DNA from: Ruminococcus sp.
Lineage (GTDB): Bacteria; Bacillota; Clostridia; Oscillospirales; Acutalibacteraceae
DNA: 64,000 bases
Reading direction: 5' to 3'
Assembly (NCBI GenBank): GCA_003521625.1
Contig: DPHV01000031.1
Span: 74,985-138,984 of the forward strand
Positions 7,794 through 15,610 of this stretch are shown one piece after another. Below the pieces are notes generated by a model. The model was not told the DNA's origin. It worked only from the letters and a program-made list of their open reading frames with translations, and made no database searches. The position numbers and the translations under genes are program-made. Each line of letters begins with the position of its first letter. Positions within the stretch are counted from its first letter, which is position 1.

Positions 7794-8603
7794 TTATTTT
7801 GCATATTGATTGAATCTAGATAAAAACGCCTGCGTTCTCGGATTCTGCGGATTGCCGATAACCTGTTCGGGAGTGCCCTCCTCTGCGATTACGCCGTCAG
7901 CCATAAAAATGATTTTGTCCGCTACGTCACGTGCAAATTCAATCTCGTGAGTAACAACAATCATTGTACTGTCGGAGGATTTAAGTCCTCTGATTACGTT
8001 GAGCACCTCACCCGTAAGCTCGGGGTCAAGCGCCGAAGTAGGCTCGTCAAAGCAAAGTACGTCGGGATTCAGCGCAAGCGCCCTTGCAATTGCAACACGC
8101 TGCTGCTGACCGCCGCTTAAATTGCAGGGATAGGAGTCCTTCTTTTCGGAAAGACCGACCTTTTCAAGCAGTGAAAGCGCATTTGTTTCGATAAGCTCCT
8201 GCGCTTCCTTATAGGTTTTTGCGCCCATAAATTCTCCGCCCTTTTTTATTTGCTCCTTTGCAAGCATCTTCGGAGCGAGTGTGATATTTTCAATCACCTT
8301 GTACTGCGGAAAAAGATTAAACGACTGGAAAACAAGTCCGAAATGGAGTCTGTTTTTTCTGATTTCAGCGTCACTTGTTTTTGCTTTATCGCCGCAGTCG
8401 AGAAGAACGCTGTCGTTTACCGTGATTTTTCCGCTTTGCGGTGTTTCGAGAAAGTTAAGACATCTTAAGAGCGTTGTCTTGCCCGAACCCGAAGAACCGA
8501 TAATCGCAAGAACCTCACCCTTTTCAAGCGAGAAGCTTATGTCCTTTAAAACCTGAGTTTTGCCAAAGCTCTTCTGTATATTTTCAACCTTTAAAAGCGA
8601 CAT
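7794..8603 (-). CDS. Polar amino acid ABC transporter ATP-binding protein
   Basis: A 269-residue ABC ATPase of the GlnQ/HisP class that powers amino acid uptake. Walker A reads GSSGSGKTT (about residues 36-44), the signature is LSGGQQQR, and Walker B with its glutamate is in VLCFDEPTSALDPE. It is longer than the usual 240 residues because of two small insertions, near residue 75 (KAKTSDAEIRK) and near 115-140 (a Lys/Gly/Glu-rich segment before ALSLLEKVGL). It is last in an operon of binding protein, permease and ATPase, 12 bases after the permease. A terminator follows. Assignment to a specific amino acid is not possible from the sequence. Confidence 0.93.
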   Translation of the reverse strand: MSLLKVENIQKSFGKTQVLKDISFSLEKGEVLAIIGSSGSGKTTLLRCLNFLETPQSGKITVNDSVLLDCGDKAKTSDAEIRKNRLHFGLVFQSFNLFPQYKVIENITLAPKMLAKEQIKKGGEFMGAKTYKEAQELIETNALSLLEKVGLSEKKDSYPCNLSGGQQQRVAIARALALNPDVLCFDEPTSALDPELTGEVLNVIRGLKSSDSTMIVVTHEIEFARDVADKIIFMADGVIAEEGTPEQVIGNPQNPRTQAFLSRFNQYAK

Positions 8604-8615
8604 ATCCGTTCCTCC

Positions 8616-9266
8616 TTAACCCTTGTAGTAATCGAGCTTTTTCTCGATAAACGAGAAGAGAAGCGTCAGTATTCCGCAGAAAGCAAGGAAGAATACAGCC
8701 GAGTAGAACAGCGGCCAGATAAGACCTTCCATTGAAAAATCCTTTGCGTTCATCAGTATTTCGGGAATTGCAATTACGCTTGCAAGCGAGGTGTCCTTAA
8801 CGAGAGTGATAATCTCGTTGCCGATAGGAGCTGTTATTCTTTTAACAACCTGCATAAGCACTACCTTGAAGAAAATCTGCGACTTCTTCATTCCGAGCAC
8901 CTGTCCTGCCTCGTACTGTCCCTTTGGAATCGACTCGATTCCGCCACGGTAAATCTCCGAAAAATACGCCGCATAGTTGATTACAAATGCAATCAGCGCC
9001 GCCTGCATTCTCGGGAAGTTAAAGCCGCCGTTTGATACAAGCGGTGGAATGTAGAACACAACAAAAAGCTGGAGCATAAGCGGAGTTCCCCTGATAACCC
9101 ACACAAAAGCCTTTGTAAGCCATTTAAGAGGCCTGAATTTTGACATTGAGCCCATAGAAACTATAAGTCCCAGCGGAAGCGCAAGCAGAAGTGTAATTGC
9201 AAATATAAAGCAGTTCTCACCAAAGCCCTTGAAGAGCTGCTGAGTAACATTGATAAATTCGTTCAT
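8616..9266 (-). CDS. Polar amino acid ABC transporter permease (HisM/GlnP type)
   Basis: A 216-residue integral membrane permease of the HisMQ family. It has about five membrane segments, an early VIRGTPLMLQLF motif, and the EAA loop in the C-terminal half (GQYEAGQVLGMKKSQIFFKVVLMQ), which contacts the ATPase. The length is normal for a single-permease polar amino acid importer that works as a homodimer. It sits between the ATPase gene (12 bases downstream) and the substrate-binding protein gene (22 bases upstream), so the three are co-transcribed on the minus strand. Confidence 0.94.
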   Translation of the reverse strand: MNEFINVTQQLFKGFGENCFIFAITLLLALPLGLIVSMGSMSKFRPLKWLTKAFVWVIRGTPLMLQLFVVFYIPPLVSNGGFNFPRMQAALIAFVINYAAYFSEIYRGGIESIPKGQYEAGQVLGMKKSQIFFKVVLMQVVKRITAPIGNEIITLVKDTSLASVIAIPEILMNAKDFSMEGLIWPLFYSAVFFLAFCGILTLLFSFIEKKLDYYKG

Positions 9267-9288
9267 TATCCCAAATCCGTTTCGTTGC

Positions 9289-10143
9289 TTACTTTGCTTT
9301 TACAAGAAGAAGGTCCTGAAGGTTGTACTTCTTTGCAATTTCCTCAAGCTTGCCGTCGTCTGCAACAGCCTGAATAGCGTCGTTGATTTTCTGTAAGGTT
9401 TCAGCGTCGCCCTTGCGAACAGCAATACCGTACTGCTCCTTAGCAAAGTCCTTGCCCTCAACAACCTTGAGGTCAGCGTAGTCTGTACCGTCTGCAATTG
9501 TGCCGATTGACATTACATAGTCGATGATTGCGATGTCAGCTGTGCCCGACTTAACCTCAAGAAGTGCCTTTGCCTGTGAGTCAACAGAAACGTAGTTGGC
9601 TTCCTTGAAGAACTCGTCGCCCTTTGCAACGTCCTCGCCTGCCGACTTCTTCTCTGCAACAACCGTTGCACCCTTGACAGCCTCTGCTGTTGTGAACTTG
9701 TCGGCATTTTCAGCCTTTGTTACCATAACCTGCTTGTTTTCCATATAGGGAGTGGAAATGCCCATATTTTCCTGTCTTTCGTCTGTGATTGTAAGACCGT
9801 TCCAGATGCAGTCAATAGTCTTTGCGTTAAGCTCAACTTCCTTTGAATCCCAGTCGATTTTCTGGAAGTTTGCCTTTACGCCGAGCTTTTCGCAAACGCT
9901 CTGTGCAAACTCTGTTTCAAAGCCTGTCAGCTCGCCGTTTTCGTCCTTGTAGTTCATCGGCTCAAAGTATGTAATACCGATAACAAGGTCACCCTTGTCT
10001 GCAATGTAGCTCCAGTCGCCCGTTGCGCTCTGTGAGCTTGAATTGTCCTTTGACGCTTCAGAGCTTGATGACTGTCCGCCGCAGCCTGTAAGAGCTGTAA
10101 CAGCCATAAGTGCTGAAAGAATGAATGCAGTAAGTTTTTTCAT
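9289..10143 (-). CDS. Amino acid ABC transporter substrate-binding lipoprotein
   Basis: A 284-residue extracellular solute-binding protein, family 3. The N terminus is a lipoprotein signal (MKKLTAFILSALMAVTALTGCG), with the lipobox Cys around residue 21, followed by a Ser/Asp-rich linker. The ligand-binding body begins with GDLVIGITYFEPMNY and ends with an Ala/Lys-rich helix. I choose the ATG at 10143, which has GGAGGAG six bases upstream. The in-frame TTG at 10158 overlaps that site. It captures a polar amino acid for the permease and ATPase encoded after it. The ligand is not predictable by eye. Confidence 0.93.
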   Translation of the reverse strand: MKKLTAFILSALMAVTALTGCGGQSSSSEASKDNSSSQSATGDWSYIADKGDLVIGITYFEPMNYKDENGELTGFETEFAQSVCEKLGVKANFQKIDWDSKEVELNAKTIDCIWNGLTITDERQENMGISTPYMENKQVMVTKAENADKFTTAEAVKGATVVAEKKSAGEDVAKGDEFFKEANYVSVDSQAKALLEVKSGTADIAIIDYVMSIGTIADGTDYADLKVVEGKDFAKEQYGIAVRKGDAETLQKINDAIQAVADDGKLEEIAKKYNLQDLLLVKAK

Positions 10144-10174
10144 TAAAATCTCCTCCAATAAAAAGAATAATCTT

Positions 10175-10204
10175 ATTATAACATTATCACGTTAGCAAAG
10201 TAAA
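10175..10204 (-). promoter_or_regulatory. Likely promoter of amino acid ABC operon
   Basis: Minus-strand TATAAT (10175-10180) lies 18 bases from TTTACT (10199-10204), upstream of the binding-protein gene and divergent from the phosphatase promoter. Confidence 0.5.
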
Positions 10205-10257
10205 GTGTTTTTTGTTACAAAATAAATAATATTACCGAAAAATATTGTAAATAGTCC

Positions 10258-10287
10258 TTGATAAATTATAATCCGATATGATAAAAT
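10258..10287 (+). promoter_or_regulatory. Likely promoter of alkaline phosphatase gene
   Basis: TTGATA (10258-10263) and TAAAAT (10282-10287) have an 18-base spacer, about 55 bases before the start codon. No convincing Pho box was recognised. Confidence 0.5.
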
Positions 10288-10342
10288 ATATATATTATTT
10301 GGAAATCTGTAGTTAATAATTTATTTAAAAAGAGGTATTTAT

Positions 10343-11554
10343 ATGAAAAAACTACTTTCTGTATTGCTTGCTTTGACAATGGTATGCTCATTTGCGGCGT
10401 GCTCCTCATCAAACAGCAGTCAGACAACAGACACAACTTCAGCTTCGCAGTCAGAAACCTCCGCTGAATCTGTCAGCACCGAGGAAAACAAGGAAAAGCT
10501 CGAATGGGTTGACTACGCCGAATACAATCTTGAAGAGGACGTTCCTGCAAAGAACGTAATTCTTATGATCGGCGACGGTATGGGCAAGAACATCATCAAA
10601 GCGTCCGAGGTTGTAAAGGGCGACAAGCTTGTAATGAGCGGAATGAAGTACAGAACAGAGGTTACTACATATTCTGAGTCGGTAACAAAAGGCTATAAGG
10701 AGTTTACTGACAGCGCCGCATCGGCAACTGCTATGAGTACTGGAGTTAAAACTCTCAACGGCTGTGTAGGTGTCGACCCCGACGGAAACAAGCTTGAAAC
10801 AATCTGCGAGTATGCACAGTCGCTTGATATGGAAACAGGTCTTGTTGCAAGACAGGTTGTCAGCCACGCAACGCCTGCCGGAATGGTTGCTCACAACAGC
10901 TCAAGAGATAACTATCCCCAGATTCTTCGTGAAATGGTAAAATCAAACGTCAACGTGCTTTTCGGCGGCGGCGCACAGTATTATACAAATCCGAAGGTTA
11001 AGCAGACAATCGAGGACAACAATTATAAGTACATCACAAAGGCAGATGAGCTTGACGCACTGAATTCGGACGACGACAAGGTTCTCGGAATGTTTGCCTA
11101 TGACAATATGGGTGCTCCCGATATGGCTCCGTCACTTATGCGAATGACCTCAAAGGCTCTTGATATGCTTGATAACGATAAGGGATTTTTCCTTATGGTT
11201 GAGGGAAGTAATATTGATACATACGAAAGCAAATGCGATATGGAAACAACTCTCGGTCAGATGCAGGACTTTGACAAGGCGGTTGACTTTGTTCTCAAGT
11301 GGGCAGAGGAACACCCCGGAACGCTTGTAATTGTAACAGCTGATCACGAAACAGGCGGTGTAACGCTCCCGGACAATCCCACGCCAGAGGATATTAACGA
11401 CGACTGTTTTACCTCCGACGGTGAGCATACCAACACAAACGTATGGCTCTTTGCAAGCGGAGCACAGTCAAAGGCGCTTTGTGAAAAAGACGTTATCGAC
11501 AACACCGACATCGCAAAATATATGCGCAAGGTACTTGAAGAATCGCATAAGTAA
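10343..11554 (+). CDS. phoA: Alkaline phosphatase lipoprotein (PhoA family)
   Basis: A 403-residue secreted alkaline phosphatase. A lipoprotein signal ends at Cys20 (SFAAC), followed by a Ser/Thr-rich linker. The metal and phosphate site is clear: VILMIGDGMG near residue 72, the catalytic serine in DSAASATAMSTGVKT near 122, SHATPAG in the middle, and ADHETGG near 332 for metal ligands. The enzyme hydrolyses phosphomonoesters outside the membrane to release phosphate. AGAGG lies seven bases before the ATG. It has its own promoter and terminator, so it is probably monocistronic. Induction by phosphate limitation is usual for the family, but I do not see a confident Pho box. Confidence 0.93.
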   Translation: MKKLLSVLLALTMVCSFAACSSSNSSQTTDTTSASQSETSAESVSTEENKEKLEWVDYAEYNLEEDVPAKNVILMIGDGMGKNIIKASEVVKGDKLVMSGMKYRTEVTTYSESVTKGYKEFTDSAASATAMSTGVKTLNGCVGVDPDGNKLETICEYAQSLDMETGLVARQVVSHATPAGMVAHNSSRDNYPQILREMVKSNVNVLFGGGAQYYTNPKVKQTIEDNNYKYITKADELDALNSDDDKVLGMFAYDNMGAPDMAPSLMRMTSKALDMLDNDKGFFLMVEGSNIDTYESKCDMETTLGQMQDFDKAVDFVLKWAEEHPGTLVIVTADHETGGVTLPDNPTPEDINDDCFTSDGEHTNTNVWLFASGAQSKALCEKDVIDNTDIAKYMRKVLEESHK

Positions 11555-11566
11555 TAATAATGTTTT

Positions 11567-11595
11567 TCGGGTGGCAGAGTTATTCTGTTGCCCGA
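11567..11595 (+). terminator. Rho-independent terminator after phoA
   Basis: An 11-bp stem (TCGGGTGGCAG with CTGTTGCCCGA, including wobble pairs) is followed by ATTTTGTTTATTTTT. Confidence 0.8.
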
Positions 11596-11656
11596 ATTTT
11601 GTTTATTTTTTACTTGAAACCGATTAACAAATATTTGTACGGAACGGAGAAAATAA

Positions 11657-12478
11657 ATGCAACTCAATTTTATCGACAGCGGAAAGGAATTTGACTTTGG
11701 AAGAACGTCGCAGGATTATGCTAAATACCGTGACATTTACCCGAAGAGTATGTATGACAAGCTGATTTCTTTCGGTATCGGAAAAGAAAATCAGAAAATC
11801 CTTGACCTCGGCAGCGGTACTGCTGTTTTGCCTGTTAATCTCTACCGAACAGGGGCAAATTTTACTTCAACCGATATTTCCGAAAATCAGATTGCATACG
11901 GCAGAAAAATTGCCGATGAAAAGGGCTTGAATAACATTGATTTCAAAGTCTGTTCGGCTGAAAATACCGGCTTTGAGGACAATAGCTTTGATGTCGTAAC
12001 GGCGGTGCAATGTTTTCAGTATTTTAACGCTGAAAAAGCAAGTGATGAAATTTTCAGAATACTGAAACCGCAGGGGATTTTCTGCAAGATTTTTATGGAC
12101 TGGTTGCCGTTTGAAGATGAAGTCATTTCGGAAATGGAAAATACTGTTCTGAAATACAATCCCGACTGGAGCGGCTGCGGATTTGAAAAATTCAAGTATA
12201 ATTATCCACAGTGGGCGGAAAATAGATTCAATATTGATACGATTCATTCATACGACGTAACGCTGAATTTTACAAAGGAACAGTGGCTCGGAAGAGTGAA
12301 AAGCTGTCGTGGAGTGGGAGCAAGTCTTTCACCGCAAAAGTTGAAAGAGTTTGAGGAAGAATACAAGTCAATTCTTGCGAAATATCAAGATGATATTCTG
12401 AATTTAAAGCATCAGATTCATATTGAAATTTACCGTTCAATAAAACAAAAAAAGGGAATGAAAGATGAAAGGCATTAA
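11657..12478 (+). CDS. Class I SAM-dependent methyltransferase
   Basis: A 273-residue methyltransferase of the Methyltransferase_11/UbiE-like type. Motif I is ILDLGSGTAVLPV (about residues 53-65), the acidic end of strand 2 is TSTDIS, motif II-like sequence is SFDVVTAVQCFQYF, and motif III-like sequence is ILKPQGIFCKIF. The C-terminal half, with LTKEQWLGRVKSCRGVGA-like residues, matches small-molecule methyltransferases found widely in Clostridia. The substrate is unknown. A CGGAG ribosome site lies eight bases upstream. It is separated from phoA by a terminator and from the next gene by repeats. Its stop overlaps the start of a tiny reading frame at 12465. Confidence 0.85.
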   Translation: MQLNFIDSGKEFDFGRTSQDYAKYRDIYPKSMYDKLISFGIGKENQKILDLGSGTAVLPVNLYRTGANFTSTDISENQIAYGRKIADEKGLNNIDFKVCSAENTGFEDNSFDVVTAVQCFQYFNAEKASDEIFRILKPQGIFCKIFMDWLPFEDEVISEMENTVLKYNPDWSGCGFEKFKYNYPQWAENRFNIDTIHSYDVTLNFTKEQWLGRVKSCRGVGASLSPQKLKEFEEEYKSILAKYQDDILNLKHQIHIEIYRSIKQKKGMKDERH

Positions 12479-12500
12479 GGAATCTGCAACACTTAAGTAA
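12465..12500 (+). pseudogene. Possible remnant of a gene coupled to the methyltransferase
   Basis: An ATG overlaps the methyltransferase stop codon in the manner of a translationally coupled gene, but the frame reads only MKGIKESATLK before TAA, and the sequence then runs into repeats. It may be the 5' stub of a lost gene. The evidence is weak and chance is quite possible. Confidence 0.2.
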
Positions 12501-12547
12501 ATAATTGATTCGCTCGCTTATTGACAGAGCCGCCTAAACTAAAAAGT

Positions 12548-12568
12548 GACTGTGCAAAACGCACAGTC
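12548..12568. repeat. Hairpin, first of two near-identical copies
   Basis: GACTGTGC and GCACAGTC form a perfect 8-bp stem with a five-base loop. With its flanks it is nearly the same as the terminator-like hairpin at 12850-12874. The two flank the palindromic element between them. Confidence 0.55.
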
Positions 12569-12624
12569 GCAGACTGTCGAAAAAGAATATACATAAAAAT
12601 TGTAATAGTCAACTTTTGTTATAT

Positions 12625-12783
12625 AGCCAAGCCTTCCCTTGAGGGAAGGTGGCACAGCGATTTATCGCTGTGACGGAAGGGTGGTAGGTCAGATGAACTT
12701 GTATATATCAGGAAAAGTTCATCTCCACCCCTCAGTCATTTTGCAAGCAAAATGACAGCTCCCCTCAAAAGGGGAGCCTAAGA
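12625..12783. repeat. About 160-bp cruciform-forming MITE-like element
   Basis: Five hairpins lie in a row: 12632-12649, 12653-12672, 12692-12723 (9-bp arms), 12735-12756 (10-bp arms, two-base loop) and 12759-12776. The two outer pairs mirror one another around the central one, and the ends (GCCTTCCC and GGGGAGCC) form an imperfect terminal inverted repeat. There is no coding capacity. It resembles dispersed palindromic elements that I recall from other gut Clostridia, though I cannot check that here. Confidence 0.75.
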
Positions 12784-12849
12784 TATAGTGGCAAAGTTTT
12801 ATTGTTGTATATTTTACGTTTGTTTAAAATATAACTTTTTATACAAGCT

Positions 12850-12880
12850 GTGACTGTGAAAAACGCACAGTCACTTTTTT
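12850..12880 (+). terminator. Terminator-like hairpin, second copy
   Basis: GTGACTGTG (12850-12858) pairs perfectly with CACAGTCAC (12866-12874) and is followed by six T. It is oriented to stop plus-strand transcripts coming from the methyltransferase across the repeat region before the convergent peptidase gene. Confidence 0.7.
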
Positions 12881-12899
12881 AGAATTAATATTTTGAATT

Positions 12900-14882
12900 T
12901 TAATTTCCGAATTGTTCCGAAACAAGATTGCATACATAATCTCTGTCGTACATTCTGTTAGCGGTCAGATAAATATCGGGCGTCAGACCATGGTCAATAT
13001 CCTGTAGGCTTCCGTTTTTAACTGATACGAGCTGATTGTTTGAGGAAATCTGCATAAGCGAGCCTGTTGCGGTAGCAACATATCCTATAACGCAGGCACC
13101 GCCGCCGCTTTGCTGTCCCAAAGCAAGAACATTTGCATCATTGTATTTAATGTTGCAGGGGAAGAGGTTGCCGCAGGAGAATGATAAATCTGATGTGATT
13201 AAGGCAATGTTTTTGCCAAGCGCTTTCATTGACTTATCGTTTTTATCAATTTTTCCGTCTAAATTAAGGTCGCATTCAACAACATTCTGATGAAGTGCGT
13301 TTGTATTCGGATTGAGAAGGGATATATTTGACGAACCTAATACGGCATAAATTGCATATGCACAGGCAATCGAGTTGCCGCCTGTATTGCACGAAAGGTC
13401 AATAACAACATTTTTTACATCGCTGTCCTCATTTTTAAGCTTTTCAAGTGAATAGCTGAACAGTTCAATTGTGTCGGTAAGATCCGGTTCTTTATTTTCA
13501 TTGTAATATTCAGCCTTGGATTTTGCTGTAAAGCCATCAAAGGTAATAAATACGGTATCTCCACGGCGTTCATAAGGCTCAACCTCGCCGAGAATAGAGC
13601 TTCGTATTGCTGTTTTATCAGCAAATCTTTTGTACCTGTCCATATAAGTTTTGCTGTTTGCAGTCGGTTCATCCATTATGTTGTATTTTCCTCTGTCAAA
13701 ATATGGGGAACTGCAAACATATGTGCTGTGAAAATCAGCAAAGCACGCAGTTGAAAGCTGTATATTTGCCTTATCTATTCTGTATACGTTTCCTGACAGA
13801 TATTCCTTCTTTAAGCCCATTCTGTTTAGGTAACTGTCGAAATCCTTGATTTTATGAGTGTCTTTAAGACCGTAGCGCAAATCAAGATTAAGGCAAAGCT
13901 CGTTGTAATTGAATTTTGTCATTTCTTCCGAAAGGGTTTCCTTAGGCTCAATGGAATAATACAGCTGAGTAAGTTCATTTGATGTATCTAATATTATTCC
14001 TTGATTAAAAAAGAATAAATGTTCATCAATTGAAACTAACACATATTCTGTTTGCGAAATGAAAATATCATTAAATGTTGACAGGGGGATAAAGAGCTTT
14101 CCTTTATCCTTAAGCATAGGTATTGAATAGTCCTCAAGGCTGATTCTTATCGGATCACCGTTGTAATAGTGGTCGTAAGGACTTCTTAAAAACATTACAG
14201 GCTCGTCGGCGGTTGATTTACTTTCGTTATTTTCAATCAAATCCATTGGAAGACCGTCTTTTTTGGTGATAAAAAGGTCATAATCGCTGAATTCTATGTA
14301 TTTTTCGGAATAATTAAATTCAGCCGTTAAGTCGTTGCCGATTGTGCACATAACAATGTTTCCGTTGTCTGAAGTTTCAACATTAAAGTCTGACTTTTCA
14401 AGGAAATCTCTGAAAAAGCTTAAACAGTTATTTACTTCGATAAACGGAATGTCATTGTGCTTTGTAGAATAATAAACCTTTTGGTTTTCTTCCAAAATGC
14501 CTTCCATAACAGCAGGCATATTTAACTTTGTGGTTTTCTCAACAATTATGCCGTCCTCGCCTTCGTCAACCGGCTGTCCGATTGATAATTTTGTATCATA
14601 TCCCGAAAGATATTTCTGAATCAGCGTAACGGTGTTGATGTTGATTTCAGTGTTGTCAACGTTTGCGGCAACCTCTTGTCTTATGCCGAAGTCGGCACTT
14701 TCTGCAAGATACTTCTGAATTTCGGTTGCGTCGGCAACGGATACTGCTCCGTCAAGATTAACGTCGCCCAAAATCAGCGGTGTTTCTTCAGCCGCAGAAA
14801 CGGTAAGACCGCTTATCGTTGAAGTTAATAAGGCGGCAGATAAAAATACTGCGCATACCTTTTTGAATGATAGTTTTTTCAT
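12900..14882 (-). CDS. Secreted dockerin-containing S41 family peptidase
   Basis: A 660-residue exported protein. The signal peptide covers about residues 1-31 (cleavage near VSAAEE). A type I dockerin-like module follows at about 36-98, with a good first calcium loop (GDVNLDGAVSVAD) and a degenerate second repeat (ANVDNTEININTVTLIQKYL). A middle region of about 350 residues has one stretch (GKLFIPLSTFNDIF) resembling copper amine oxidase N-terminal-like domains. The C-terminal third is an S41 (C-terminal processing peptidase) domain with VVIDLSCNTGG and the likely nucleophile Ser in DLSFSCGN near residue 565. A dockerin-like loop, DLNLDGKIDKND, is embedded in the peptidase at about 535. The dockerin implies binding to a cohesin scaffold. 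Cleavage targets are unknown. Confidence 0.88.
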   Translation of the reverse strand: MKKLSFKKVCAVFLSAALLTSTISGLTVSAAEETPLILGDVNLDGAVSVADATEIQKYLAESADFGIRQEVAANVDNTEININTVTLIQKYLSGYDTKLSIGQPVDEGEDGIIVEKTTKLNMPAVMEGILEENQKVYYSTKHNDIPFIEVNNCLSFFRDFLEKSDFNVETSDNGNIVMCTIGNDLTAEFNYSEKYIEFSDYDLFITKKDGLPMDLIENNESKSTADEPVMFLRSPYDHYYNGDPIRISLEDYSIPMLKDKGKLFIPLSTFNDIFISQTEYVLVSIDEHLFFFNQGIILDTSNELTQLYYSIEPKETLSEEMTKFNYNELCLNLDLRYGLKDTHKIKDFDSYLNRMGLKKEYLSGNVYRIDKANIQLSTACFADFHSTYVCSSPYFDRGKYNIMDEPTANSKTYMDRYKRFADKTAIRSSILGEVEPYERRGDTVFITFDGFTAKSKAEYYNENKEPDLTDTIELFSYSLEKLKNEDSDVKNVVIDLSCNTGGNSIACAYAIYAVLGSSNISLLNPNTNALHQNVVECDLNLDGKIDKNDKSMKALGKNIALITSDLSFSCGNLFPCNIKYNDANVLALGQQSGGGACVIGYVATATGSLMQISSNNQLVSVKNGSLQDIDHGLTPDIYLTANRMYDRDYVCNLVSEQFGN

Positions 14883-15003
14883 TGGAATTCCTCGCTTTCC
14901 AAAATTTTATTACATAATAACATAAGCATTGTCAAAAATCAACATTAATTTAGCAATTAAACAGATAAATATATTCATTTTTAAAAAATATGCATAGAAA
15001 AAA

Positions 15004-15022
15004 CCACCCGATTTACGGGTGG
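15004..15022 (-). terminator. Terminator of the ylxM-ffh-rpsP-khpA operon
   Basis: A perfect 7-bp stem, CCACCCG/CGGGTGG, has a five-base loop. On the minus strand it is followed by six T, seven bases after the khpA stop. Confidence 0.85.
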
Positions 15023-15028
15023 CTACTA

Positions 15029-15262
15029 TCAGTCGATTTCAACCATAATCTTTTCATCGCTGCGGATTGCCGCACTGCGGGCAATTGTGCGGATAGCCTT
15101 GGCAATTCTGCCCTGCTTGCCGATTATTCTGCCCATATCGCTCTCTGCAACGTGAATGTGATAAACGGTTGTGCCGTCCTCTGTCGGTGCGTCCGCTTCA
15201 ACGCTTACCGAATCGGGGTCGTCAACAAGACCTTTTGCGATTATAGCAAGTAATTCCTGCAT
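15029..15262 (-). CDS. khpA: KH-domain RNA-binding protein KhpA
   Basis: A 77-residue single KH-domain protein (YlqC/KhpA). The GxxG loop is in MGRIIGKQGRIAKAIRTI, at about residues 43-60. The size and position directly after rpsP are those of Firmicute KhpA, which pairs with the Jag/KhpB protein and influences cell elongation and division through RNA binding (known from Streptococcus). No khpB is in this window. It is last in the operon and is followed by a terminator. Confidence 0.94.
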   Translation of the reverse strand: MQELLAIIAKGLVDDPDSVSVEADAPTEDGTTVYHIHVAESDMGRIIGKQGRIAKAIRTIARSAAIRSDEKIMVEID

Positions 15263-15288
15263 AACATAAGTCCTTTCCTGCTTCGCAA

Positions 15289-15534
15289 TTATTCAATTAC
15301 GCCGTTCTTCTTAAGAAGTGCCTTTACTGTGTCTGTGGGCTGTGCGCCGTTAGCAATCCACTTCTTAACAGCCTCCTGGTCAACCTTGAATTCGCTGGGG
15401 TTCTTGAGAATGTCGTATGTGCCGATTTCCTCAATGAAACGTCCGTTTCTGGGGTATCTGGAGTCTGCAACTACTACTCTGTAGAAGGGAGCCTTCTTTG
15501 AGCCCATTCTTCTGAGTCTGATTTTTACTGCCAT
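15289..15534 (-). CDS. rpsP: 30S ribosomal protein S16
   Basis: An 81-residue S16 with the conserved start [25 protein letters not shown], a component of the body of the small ribosomal subunit. The start is the ATG at 15534, since a GAGGTG ribosome site lies six bases before it. The upstream in-frame codon at 15543 overlaps that site. It lies between ffh and khpA in the conserved order, with 26 bases to khpA. Confidence 0.97.
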   Translation of the reverse strand: MAVKIRLRRMGSKKAPFYRVVVADSRYPRNGRFIEEIGTYDILKNPSEFKVDQEAVKKWIANGAQPTDTVKALLKKNGVIE

Positions 15535-15610
15535 GATTTTCACCTCTATAAAATTGATTTAAATATATATTCACCAAGTTCTTGGATGAATGACTTGTTC
15601 TGCCGATTTG

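Noticed and set aside
10210..10260. Pho box upstream of alkaline phosphatase
   Set aside because: There are TTACA/TTACC-like hexamers, but their spacing does not fit the tandem repeats bound by PhoP or PhoB.
10451..10894. Antisense reading frame of 147 codons within phoA
   Set aside because: It is a shadow of a strong coding frame, has no ribosome site and no family features.
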